NCBI GenBank assembly: GCA_023375675.1
Contig: JALQBC010000014.1
Location: 310,001-374,000, forward strand
Reading direction: 5' to 3'
DNA length: 64,000 nucleotides
Origin: Cytospora piceicola
Taxonomy: Eukaryota; Ascomycota; Sordariomycetes; Diaporthales; Cytosporaceae
In this document: positions 34,039 through 44,167 of the stretch, piece after piece
Position numbering within the stretch: position 1 is the stretch's first letter
Layout: each line of letters begins with the position of its first letter
Made by a program: the position numbers and the translations under genes
The notes under the pieces: model-generated
What the model saw: the letters and a program-made list of their open reading frames with translations, nothing else
Database searches by the model: none
What the model was told of the DNA's origin: nothing

Positions 34039-35340
34039 CTTGGCAGAGTGATGAATGGGAAGCCACTTCTAAGGGTAAATATCACGGAATATGCGATATG
34101 AGGTCGGTGGTGTCCAGAAACAGACGACAAAAATGACCATGCGTGCTGCATAAATCAGGGACGACCATCACTCATTACCAGGACGCAGTGCCGTCAGGCC
34201 GTGGACATGGAACACGATATCCCCGCGGGCGGATTTACTCCCGCAAATATTATTGATGCTGTGAGTGTTGATGCAAACCCGGGACGAAATTAACCCCGTT
34301 TGCCAGTTCCCCGCATTAGGCCCCGGATATCGTGACCCACTCACTGAGCGATCGGGGCAGGTCTATCGGGTCTGAGGTGCAGAATACATTCAGGAGATTG
34401 TGTCTATCTTGATGCCAAGTCAGGACAAGGTGAAATGAACAAGGGTGACTGCAGGGACGGGACATGCAGGGACTGTTCAATGCCATCAAGCCCCAACGGG
34501 ACAGGACCGCATGGACATGCATCCCACTTCCTTCAGTCCCTACGTCCAGTCGTTACGTCCAGATAATGGTAGGCCTGGAGGACAAACAGCCGACCACTTC
34601 CAGACTGGGCCAGGAGGGAAATCACAGGATGGTGAATGACACGTATGGCAGATCAACCCGGTCAGTCGTCTCTGGTCCAACCGATGCTGTTCCCGTTCAG
34701 AGCTGCTTTATGGCTCGATTTACTTGATATGTTAGAACACTACTCGACGCATACAACGAGCCTGGCACTAAGTAAGCACAATCCGACCCTCGCTCCTTCG
34801 AGGGCTCTTTACAGAGATGTATATTGTGACAGCTGCGGAACTCGGGTCTCATATAGCGATTATTGCCTTGACATCACATAAGATTATGTTTTGTAGCCGA
34901 ACTGGCAACAGCAAATGCGCACTCCTCAAGCGGTTCTGCCATGACATAGAGACTTCGGCCATATTGTCTGATGAGTCTAGCCTCACTCGTATGCCTGGAG
35001 ATGCTGTGAGCTAGCGGGTCATTGCCACATTTCAGCTGTTTTTGCTCTCGGGGTCTCATCTGCTGAATCTTGTCCTCAATTGCCTGCTCACCCAATGATT
35101 GAAGATTCTATTCCTCTGTGGTCTATCACCTCTGCTGGATCAAGGCCATCGCTCCACATTGGCCACATCAGGAGTTGTAGAGATCCGGTCAGCCGGTGGC
35201 ATTGTGAGCATGCCCTTTTATTCTCACAGGAACCCCAAGGAACCCCAAGAATACCATACCGCGCAGCTGGCTATTTTGAAAACGCTCGGAGGCACGGTAA
35301 CCTGGCCAGAAACTGTGGCTGATTAAACTTGAAGCAGAAA

Positions 35341-35380
35341 GACCGTTTTAAAATCTGTAGGACCGTTTTAAAATCCGTAG
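35341..35380 (+). repeat. Tandem 20-mer, two copies
   Basis: Two near-identical 20-base units beginning GACCGTTTTAAAATC differ at one base. Related GTTTTA-containing fragments recur as far as 35,960. Confidence 0.85.
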
Positions 35381-35618
35381 GGCCCATTCTAGGTTTGAAT
35401 ATATGCTAGGTCTTTAAGATTATTCTGAAAGCCGACTGTTTCTACGTACCTAAGCCGTTTCGTACCTAAATCGTTTTAAGTATTAAGATCGTTTTGTATT
35501 AATATCGTTTCTAGGCACCGAGATCTTTCTTAGAAATCTAGACGTAAAGATCTTGGCTAGGGATAAAGTTTCACCGTTCGAGAGTAACTTACTTAGTCTA
35601 CTTACGTAGCTACTTTAA

Positions 35619-35790
35619 GGTCTAAAGGTCTTAAAGGTCTGTCTTAATGGTCTTAACAGTCTTGATGGTCTTGAAGGTCTTGATGGTTTTAATAGTCTTG
35701 ATGATCTTGATCTCGAAGGGAATGTTTTGAAGGGAAGGTCTTGAAGGTTGTTGCCTTGAAGGTTGTTGCCTTTAAATCTTGAAGGGAAGG
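35619..35790 (+). repeat. Degenerate 9-base repeat around GGTCTTGAT / GGTCTTGAA
   Basis: About a dozen imperfect copies of GGTCTTGAW with small length changes. They are followed by two copies of a GAAGGTTGTTGCCTT unit. AT-rich and without coding signal. Confidence 0.75.
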
Positions 35791-35848
35791 CACCGTAGTA
35801 ACCTTGGAACCTTGGAAGGCACCTGGTACCTAGGTATTTAAGGATTTA

Positions 35849-35913
35849 GAGACTATTTTAGAACGAAGGGACTATTTCAGAGTAAGTGACTATTTCAGAG
35901 TAAAGTAACCATT
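35849..35913 (+). repeat. Imperfect tandem repeat with GACTATTTCAGAGTAA units
   Basis: Four related units of about 18-20 bases (GACTATTTTAGAAC, GACTATTTCAGAGTAA twice, ACCATTTCAG). This is part of the same low-complexity tract. Confidence 0.7.
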
Positions 35914-36021
35914 TCAGTATAGTGAATAATGCCTGACTGAACTTGGGGCTAAAACCGTTTTAGAGCATGTAAACGGTACCTCTGAGCGTTTTCAAAATAA
36001 CCAGTTGCGCGGTATGGTAGG

Positions 36022-36047
36022 TACCTACTTAAGTACTTAAGTAGGTA
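36022..36047. repeat. Perfect 26-base palindrome
   Basis: TACCTACTTAAGT and its exact reverse complement meet at a central GTAC-containing dyad with no spacer. It lies about 400 bases upstream of the SWP1 start. It could form a hairpin or serve as a dyad-symmetric protein site. Confidence 0.9.
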
Positions 36048-36450
36048 TGTTGTCAAACTCAGATTGGAGTGGGCGTTTCTGCTGTGCATTTATGTGCTAC
36101 CTAGTCTTTGGAACTAAAGCAGCTGAAGTGAATCTGAGGGTTAAGGCCTCATGTGCAAAGTTGATCATCAGAGTCAATTTATATTGCCAAGGGAAGCAAT
36201 GCCTTGAGCAGGCCGATGCTGTAGATATGAGGAGGTCTGATGCTGACAGGGGGTGCACGTGCCAAAATGGCAGGGGTGTGTGCCGGCGGCAAGCTCCCAG
36301 CTTCACGCCACGTAATGGGGAACACTGGAAGCTGAGAGCTCCAGCGACGACTGTCCACTGTCCCTTTGGCCTTTGGAAGTTCAAGCTCCATCAGCCTCGC
36401 CAAGAACAACCACATTCTGGCCAATTCCCACCACAACACAGCCAGACAAC

Positions 36451-37525
36451 ATGCGGTTCACTTCGGTTCCTTCCCTTCTACTCCTGGCAGCTGGTGCTGT
36501 TCAGGCTGCGTCTTCATGGAGTTTCGACGACGCCAGCATTTCCATCAACAGCAAGAAGGGTGTCGGTGAGGCGCACAAGGAGACGTGAGTTGCAACCACC
36601 AAGACAGTTGCTCCGCCCGTCGCCTTGGGCCAATTGCTAACCATTCAACTTCAGATTCGGAGCCAAGTCCCCTCTCAACACCCCCGTTGCCCTCGGCGCT
36701 CAGGACACCCTTACAGTCAGCTTTACGGCGAAGGACAATGGCAAGGCCAAGCGACCACACCAGGCTTTTGTGCTGCTGAAGGACCAGGAGACTGGACTGG
36801 AGGCGCCCTTCCCTTTGAATGTGAAGGAGAGCGGCAAGGGCAAGGTCCAAATCGTACGTGCAGCCAACGCGATACCAGTACCACTACCTTTCAGGAGCCC
36901 AGGCTGATCAATTGTTCCTTACAGACCCAGAAGGAGATTCCCGCCCAGTTCCTCGTATCTCCCAAGCCTGTCCATGCGACTGTCGTCATCGGCTCCTTTG
37001 GCTCTGCCCAGGGCCTTGTCGCCGACGCCTTCGATATCGAGATCAACCAGGATCCCAACAAGCCTGCGCCCGTTGCCCCGGCCCCGGTGCGCTACGGCAA
37101 GAAGCCCCAGATCAACCATATCTTCCGCGAGCCCACCCAGTACCCACACAAAGTCTTCTCGATCTTCTTCATGCTGGTCATTGCCGCTACTCTCCCTATC
37201 CTCTTCGTTGCTGTAAGTTCCTTGCTCTTCCCATGATACACCTCTGGCTTGCGAAACAGCTGTTAATTAGAATTTACAACAGTGGTTCGGCTTCCTGGGC
37301 GCAAACATTAGCGCCCTGCCCAAAGCCTTGGGCGCTGCTCCGTTGTCCCACACAACATTCTTCGGCTCCATTTTCGCGATCGAGGTTGTTTACTTCCTTT
37401 ACCACCGCGGCTTGTCTCTGGGCCACATCCTCATTCCCATTGCTGTTTTCGGCACTACCACGGTCTTGAGCGGAATGAAGGCTCTGGGTGAAGTCCAGCG
37501 TCGCCGAATTGCCGGAGAGCGATAA
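36451..37525 (+). CDS. SWP1: Oligosaccharyltransferase subunit, ribophorin II / Swp1
   Basis: Four exons (36451-36584, 36655-36853, 36925-37212, 37283-37525) give about 287 residues. A signal peptide is clear (MRFTSVPSLLLLAAGAVQA). The luminal part (about 20-180) has the beta-rich ribophorin II layout with KRPHQAFVLLKDQETGLE and a conserved FPLNVKESGKGKVQI. Three hydrophobic spans follow, around IFFMLVIAATLPILFVA, TFFGSIFAIEVVYFLYH and LIPIAVFGTTTVLSG, ending in a basic tail (EVQRRRIAGER) that fits an ER-retained membrane protein. The subunit is part of the ER complex that N-glycosylates nascent proteins. It is about the length of yeast Swp1 and lacks the longer luminal part of the human protein. 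Confidence 0.9.
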
Positions 37526-38872
37526 TTTATCTATCTTTGAATGGGAAGAGGGCCCCTGGATATGGCGGTTAGACGAGAAGAAAGAAGTCCTTACCGCGAG
37601 CAACTGAGTCATCCAGGGTGGAAGTGTACAATATATCACAAGGCATATTGGTGATAGGCCTTGCGGAACCGGAACGGACAAAAGTTATGAGATAGTGGCC
37701 ATGATCTTTGCAAGGTCCGGAAAGCTGCAGTGGATGCGGCAGTGATTTGCAGCGTGATCAATGCAAATGCATTTATGAATCATCAACGCTGTCCATGAAT
37801 ACCCAGAAGGTCAATAGTCCACATGCCCTAAATCCGCAAACAAGAACCAGGCTGCTAGTATCTACATAAGAAAGGAATTGAGGGGCTCCAGCTTGACAGA
37901 CTTGTGCCGATGATGGCGGAATAGGCTGTCAGACCAGGGGGGAGGGGTGGGCCTTGTCGTCGTACATCAATCTGTGGGCGATGAGACCAAGCAAGAGTAC
38001 TCATATAGCATAAGTTGTTGCTTGGGGAAGAGGCGTTTAAGCACGGGTATGAATTCAGATATGGATTATTGCTTCTCGAGTCTTTTGGTGAGTCTGATTG
38101 ACGGAACAAAGACTGGAATGGTTGGTGTGGATGAAAGAGAAGACAACACAACATGTTCAAGAGGCAGCATCTTCTATATCTGGAATTATCTCATTAATCC
38201 TTACGCCATCGGGTCGCTCGTCTTTTACCAAAGAGAGAACGTCAGGTTTGATCTATCAGAACCTAATACGAGGAAGCCAAGACGGCCTGAAATCAACAAT
38301 GCGTACTTGGCAACTCATCATGGAGGTCACGGAGATCTATGGAGGATCGTAGCCTTCTTCTGTTGCCGTAGTTGCAACCACGATGGTCACGTGCGGACGT
38401 GACCGTTGCCGGGCAAGTTCCAATTCAAGTAAACACCAACGATGATTACTAGCATTCAGCAATATTGTGTGCCTGTCCAGGATGTCTTTCGGTCCGCCGT
38501 ATCATTTATCTCGCAGATCGAAACGTACCTACCTGGTAGGTATAATTGTAGATGCCCCATAATAGTGGCGAATTTGATGCCAGATCTTGTACCCTGGTAC
38601 CCTGGCACCCCTGCACCCCCCGCTTTCAAGGCTGCAGATCAGCTGTAGGCCAGTGCGCTAAGCAGTTGATTGCGGAGTACACATTGCACACGCGCGCTTC
38701 ACGCGTCTAATCTCACTTCGTTGTTTCTTTCCTAAACGAAAGCAAACATCCGCTCGCCCATCACCAGCTTTGCTCTCATCACATCTTGCGCTTGCGCGTT
38801 TCCAATTGCTCTCTAATCGGATCAAATAATACTGTGCTTTCAAGCTCTTGATCAACTGACCAGTTGCCCCAA
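37526..38872. other. Intergenic between SWP1 and the coiled-coil gene
   Basis: No gene seen. A frame at 37947-38402 lacks recognisable content. AT/CT-rich sequence before 38,873 is the probable promoter. Confidence 0.55.
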
Positions 38873-41250
38873 ATGGGACCTGGCACGCGGCTCAGCCGCG
38901 AGACGCGTCGCAAGAACTTCGAGCCTGCCTCGTCTGCCGGCTCCCACGACACTGTCTCCACCGATTTAGACAGCTTCATCGCTCCTCCCAGGGAGCTCAC
39001 CATCGACTCCATTCTTTCGGATATCACCAATCCCGACGCCGAGTCTTTTAGCTATATTCCCCCACCTGCCATCCGGCCCTCTGCCCCTACCCCGGGCTTC
39101 TCTATTTATCTGCCCTCATCGCGTGCGCCTTCCAGTTGCGATTTTGGCACCCCCAAGGCCTTCAGCTATTCACCTCCTTCCGTCTTTCAGCCCTCACCTC
39201 CGATGATGACCAAGACACGTGAACGGGCTCCTTACCAAGCTCGCTGCGAGTCTGCGTCGCCATCAGATGACAGCCTCAGTCGGTTTTTCCAGGGTTACTC
39301 TTCATCCTCTACTTCTGCACGGCCGCGAATGGAGCCCCCTGCCGACGATTCCGGCGCCCGCACAGCTAGCTCTCATTCGCCCGCTGTCGACTCGTCTACT
39401 ATCGATTTGCCTTCCATCTACCCATCTCGTGCCTACGCACCCGTTGTCCGCCACCCCAAGATCTACACCAATGCCGCCTTGCCCACTGTCGACCCACCTG
39501 CTGAGAGCTCACCTGTCCTCAACTCACCTACTATTGAAGCATCCCGTGTCGATGAAGCTACTGTAGATGCCTTCACGTCTTGGTCTCTGTTTGCCCTCGG
39601 TGACCACCACGTGGCCGACTTCGTATCTGGCGCCCTCAAATTTGGCGAGCTCGATCAGGACGGCAAGCCAGTCTTTGTCAAGCACCGCAAGTCTCAGCAG
39701 GCATCCGACACCCATAAGGATGTCGACGCTCTGCACATCTCCCAGGAGGAAGACAACATTGTCGTCTCCATGGATCAGCTGCGCAAGGAGATCGCCGAGT
39801 TGCAGGAGCACGATGAGGCCATGGAGCGCGAGGCAGACAAGCTGCATAGGGAGAAGGCCAAGCTCGAGCTCCAGCTTCAAGAAGCCCGAAGCTCTTCTCA
39901 CAAGAGCTCTGCGGACAGCGCTATTGGCTCTGATTCCGATTCTGGTATTCGCAAACGTGTCCAGGCAGACAGTAAGTTGGTGACCGTTTCGGCAATGGAA
40001 TACAGGCTAACTCGTCTATAGAAGTCAAGCGCATGCAGAGGCGTCTTGAGGAGGCTAATGCCCTCGTTAATACGCACGAAGTCCACATCAACGCCCTGAC
40101 TGCCGAACGTGATTCGCTGGCCAATGACTGTCGTTTTGCTTACGAAGAGGTCGATTCCCTGAAGGCCACCGTTAATCAGTTGAGGGAGCAAGTCTCGCCA
40201 CTTCCGGTGCTTCAGGATGAGCTGGAGTTGTTCGTCAAACACGTGCAGCGACTGGAGCAGGAGAAGGCCGACCAGCGTGACCAGCTGATGAAGCGCATCG
40301 AGCGCCTGGAGCAGGAGAAAGATGAGCAGCGTGAAGTGCTCGTCAATCATATCGAGCGTCTTTCACAGGAGAAAACCGAGGAGCATGATCAGGTCATGAA
40401 ACATGTCCAACGTCTGGAGCAGGAGAAGGGCGACCAGCGTGATTTGTCTAAGAGACATCTCCGGCGCCTGGAGCAGGAGAACGTCGACACGCGTGACCTG
40501 TTAACGAAGCGTATACAACTTCTGGAGGAGGAGAAGTCCGGACTCCAGCAAACGACCCTGAAGGACATGAATCTTGAGAAGGAACTGGGGCAAATCAAGG
40601 CCGCGAGCCACCATCTCCGTCAGCAGAACGAGCATCTCCTAGAGCAGAATCGTGCTTTACGTCAGACGCGCAAGTCCACTTCCGAACAGATTAAGAACCT
40701 GCAGGTCGAGCTCGCCACTACTCAGGAGCAGCTCGGCGAATCACTAAAGGACACACGGGTCCTTCTCCAGAAACACAACGCTACCAAGGCTCAGCGAGAT
40801 CGACTTAAGGAGTCACTGGAGTCGCTGCAGCAAGAATACACCGTCATACGCAACAAGCTGCGGGCCGAGTCTACTATGGACTCGATCTCAAGCATACAGA
40901 GCCAGGCTCTCCCTCGGCGGCCTAATCCAGTACAGGCAAAACGAGCCGCCCCTACCGGAGCCAGTCGCTTCGTCGACGAGCAGGACAACACAATGCGGCC
41001 CGCTTTCGATCCCACAGAGAATATGCGCATCCTCATTTCGACTACAGAGTCGGAGATGGCGGAGCTGCAGCGAAGGATAGAGACTAAGACCACAAACTAC
41101 AATAATATGAACAAAGGATACAAGCGTCGAACCTGGGAAGCTCTCCACAGGGAGAAGATGGGCTTGGAGGAGCAGCTTCATGAGAAGAGCCGAGTCCTAT
41201 ACCGCCAGTACGATATGCTGGAAGATCTGAGGAAGAGGGGAAGGGCGTAA
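38873..41250 (+). CDS. Coiled-coil protein with six 18-residue repeats
   Basis: Two exons (38873-39971 and 40022-41250) give about 775 residues. The first 240 residues are Ser/Pro-rich and probably disordered (PSSRAPSSCDFGTPK, many S-P and T-P sites for proline-directed kinases). From about residue 300 to the end the protein is strongly helical. Residues 440-547 are six tandem 18-residue units, each with a core like HVQRLEQEKADQRDQLMK, coded by 54-base units from 40240 to 40563. The C-terminus is another helix (MGLEEQLHEKSRVLYRQYD). I cannot name a family. A cytoskeletal, spindle-pole or septal scaffold is one possibility, but nothing in the sequence proves it. I start at ATG 38873. Confidence 0.82.
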
Positions 41251-41459
41251 GCAAAGGGATCGGGAGCATGCTACTGGAAGCATGCCGTCGTGGGTTTTAC
41301 TTTTCTGGTTATCATTAATGTCTTGTCGAGTTGTTGTCGTTCTTATTGTCAGGGTTTTGTTGGGTTAACAGTGTAAGTGTACTACTGTCCGGTTTGCATT
41401 GGGAGGGTTTCGCTGCACGTCAGTGTGGTCATTGGAAAGGAAGGCGTCGGATTAGGTTA

Positions 41460-41483
41460 TGATGATGATGACGATGACGATGG
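41460..41483 (+). repeat. GAT/GAC trinucleotide repeat
   Basis: Repeated GATGATGATGACGATGACGATG in the 3' flank of the coiled-coil gene. Confidence 0.85.
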
Positions 41484-42171
41484 TCGGGATTCGAATTACT
41501 TATGTTGCATTCGTGCAGGCGTCGCGGGCATATATAAAGGGGGAAGGGAGAAAAGCATTGCATAGGCCACAGGTGGAAATAGCAAATTGTCTGTTTGACT
41601 TCGCTGCAGACGTTGCCCTGACTTGACGTGAGGATTGTGCGTGACAAACGTACCAGTGATCAATGTTGTCTTCTGTATTTCTCCAGCCATTCAGCTCCGC
41701 AAAGAGGCCTTGGAAGTTCTAGTCAACTCGATGGGGCCACCTGGGCAGTCTATTCCCGAACCTGGAGTGGTTTTGGTGAGCTCTGTTAGGATCAGCTACG
41801 GAAGACCTCTGGAGGCGGTTGGAGATTAGGTCTCGTAGGTGTCATCCCCTGCAGAAGAACCTCGATCCATTCTACTTCGGCCTGTCTCGTCACATCAGAT
41901 CCGGATGGGGGAAAATAATTCGGTCTGTCCAGATGTTATGGAGTGCCAAAACAGCCAACCAATGGGCACACTTCATCTAAGGATACTTCTCTTTTTCTTG
42001 GTACTATATCCTCTCTCTTTGATCTTCGATGGATTCCTCATAGTATGTATATAAATTGATACCTGTGTGTCGTACAGGCATGTGAGGTAATCCTTAGATA
42101 GTCCGTAAAAGTACTTTGAGGTTGAAATCAAAATTGTTAGTGCAATGGCAGCTCCCGCAAGCTCCCCACTA

Positions 42172-42210
42172 CTGCTGCTGCTACTGCTGCTGCTACTGCT
42201 GCTGCTACTG
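42172..42210 (+). repeat. CTG/CTA repeat, 12-base period, upstream of RBM8A
   Basis: Three copies of a CTGCTGCTGCTA unit plus flanking CTG. In the RBM8A frame it would encode a run of 14 leucines. Confidence 0.9.
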
Positions 42211-42432
42211 CAGGGCGACCGTCCTTCTCATAGCGTGCTCAACTTACCTCTCTCCCTTCTCACAACCACAATAATATCAGACATACGCAATCAACGTCCT
42301 CCTCAACCCACACCGAATACACAGTCGACGAAGGTCTTACTTCTAGATCTCAACCGAAAGAGGGAGAAGAAAAAGAAGAAGAAAAAGGACATCCCACCCA
42401 CACCTACCTTCCCCAGAAACCCGCGCGCAATC

Positions 42433-43158
42433 ATGGCCGACGTAGAAATGGACGTCGACGAGCCCGGCTCGCCCCAGGCCACCACCACCGCCACCGCCGC
42501 CGCCCAGGCCAAGGTCGACGACATGCAGACGCAGGCCAAGGCGACGGCCGTGCGCTCCATCGAGGGCTGGATCATCGTCGTGACCAACGTGCACGAGGAG
42601 GCCGACGAGGAGGTCATCCACGACACCTTCGGCGAGTACGGCGAGATCAAGAACCTGCACCTGAACCTGGACCGCAGGAGCGGCTACGTCAAGGTACGCG
42701 CGGCAACCCACGCCAGTCCAAGATCACGAACCCCCGCGCGGGCCAGCAGGGGAGGCCCCCCCCTAGCTAAGCGGCTCGCTCGCGTGTCGGGGAATTGATT
42801 GAAAACGAACCTGGGCTAACCGTGCTGTGTGTGTGTGTGTGTGCAGGGCTACGCACTCATCGAGTACCCGACCCTGGCCGAGGCCCGCGCCGCCATCGAC
42901 GGCGCCAACCAGACCAAGCTCCTGGACCAGACCATCAACGTCGACTTCGCCTTCGTGCGCCCGCCCCCGGGCGCCGCCGGCAACAAGGGCGGCCCCATCG
43001 GCGGCGGCAGGGGCGCCCGCGGCGGCGGCGGGCGGCGCGCCAACCGCAGCCGGAGCCGCAGCCCCGGCGCCGGGAGGGACCGCGAGGCCGACCGCGAGGC
43101 CGACCGCGACGGGAGCCGCGACGGGGAGGCGGACGCCAAGGACGACGACGACATCTAG
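42433..43158 (+). CDS. Exon-junction-complex RNA-binding protein Y14 / RBM8A
   Basis: Two exons (42433-42693 and 42847-43158) give about 190 residues. One RRM fills residues 44-126: RNP2 as GWIIVVTNV, helix 1 as [16 protein letters not shown], loop [11 protein letters not shown] joined across the intron to RNP1 as GYALIEY, then [25 protein letters not shown]. This follows Y14 closely, including the [15 protein letters not shown] and [15 protein letters not shown] landmarks. A Gly/Arg and Arg/Ser-rich tail ends in acidic KDDDDI. With Mago, Y14 forms the core of the exon junction complex deposited on spliced mRNA in the nucleus. The ATG at 42433 is chosen because it starts the conserved N-terminus ([10 protein letters not shown]). 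An in-frame ATG at 42145 exists. Confidence 0.9.
42826..42843 (+). repeat. TG dinucleotide repeat at the RBM8A 3' splice site
   Basis: Nine TG units lie between the branch-like GGCTAAC (42814-42820) and the acceptor CAG (42844-42846), so the usual pyrimidine tract is a TG repeat. Confidence 0.9.
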
Positions 43159-44167
43159 GAGGGGCGGCGGCGTCCCGCTGGCACCCGCCCCCGTCACGGC
43201 CCGGCGGCCGGCCCGAGCAGCTTGGGCGGTGTCGGCGGCTGGATTGGTTAGGACGGAGCTTGAAACAGGGCCCTGAGGGGGGGTGGGGAGAGATCATTCA
43301 CTACAGGCCTGGTGTTTTGGCCTGCTATGGTTATCTGGGGGATGGAGGGGAAGGGTCTGGCCTGTTCCTCGGTGGGAGGCTTCGCGTGGACGGTGCCGCA
43401 CCCAGCCATATGTTATGATACCATAAAAAGGAAAGGAAAACGAAGCCGACGTGTCGTCCGACCCTCGGGAGTCGCTATGACGAGAAAGACATGTCGGCGC
43501 GCATCTCACCATAACTTCCGGTACGTACCTCCCAAACTTTGTATCGATACGTTTTTACTGACGGTCCGCTTCAGGTCTGCAAGCTACCTCACGTCAGAGT
43601 GCACATGATGACTAGCACGATGATAGTACCAGGTGCCATATGGCCGGAGAAAGATTGAATGACAAGACTGAAGATCATCCATGCCCTGGCGCTACTGCGA
43701 TGTCGGTCCTAGTCTTCAGTGTATATGGACCAATGCGCCTCAGCTGATTATTACGTTGCTCGACAATGTCATTGCCTCGGGTGGTCAACCCAATCCAATG
43801 TTCGCCATTTTTATTCTCTAGGGTGTAATTGAAATACCGTGCTCGACAGCAAGTACATTATTCGACAAAGAGCACAATCCAAAAGGGTATGACAGTCTCT
43901 GCTTTGCAATGCTCGAATCAAAGATACTAGAAGAAAGGACCAAGCTCAAGGCCATGAGAAGAAGGTATACCATGTAACCAATGCCTCGTAATCAATCATG
44001 AAAGTCGTAAGCTCTGTCGTTTTTGTCCGTCATAATCATTCATACTCATTGCCATGGCATGCCTCACGTTCGCAGAACCCAGAAGCACACCCGTCATTAT
44101 TAGCTTTGGCTTTTAGGAAATGAAGAAGGAAAGTCCGCAAACCCTCCTCCTGACTGTCGTTCGCAAT
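43159..44167. other. Intergenic between convergent genes RBM8A and the PhoD-like gene
   Basis: No gene seen. It must hold two 3' ends. Confidence 0.6.

Larger units (their letters stand above)
34039..36450. other. Divergent spacer with low-complexity core
   Basis: Lies between the aldolase gene (minus) and SWP1 (plus), so it holds two promoters. 34,039-35,330 has no recognisable content. 35,340-35,930 is a mosaic of short degenerate tandem repeats. A 26-base perfect palindrome occupies 36022-36047. No gene seen. Confidence 0.6.
41251..42432. other. Intergenic, with an in-frame extension upstream of RBM8A
   Basis: No independent gene seen. GAT-rich repeats at 41460-41483. A CTG/CTA repeat at 42172-42210 lies in a frame that stays open into the RBM8A start. 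Confidence 0.6.

Noticed and set aside
35341..35930. CRISPR-like array
   Set aside because: The repeats are degenerate and adjacent without unique spacers, and the genome is eukaryotic.
36625..37469. Two plus-strand frames of 203 codons overlapping SWP1
   Set aside because: They run through SWP1 introns and exons in the wrong frames.
37947..38402. Plus-strand frame of 151 codons after SWP1
   Set aside because: No recognisable family, poor codon character and no flanking splice evidence.
41480..41500. tRNA-like ATTCGAATC motif on the minus strand
   Set aside because: No matching T stem or cloverleaf around it.
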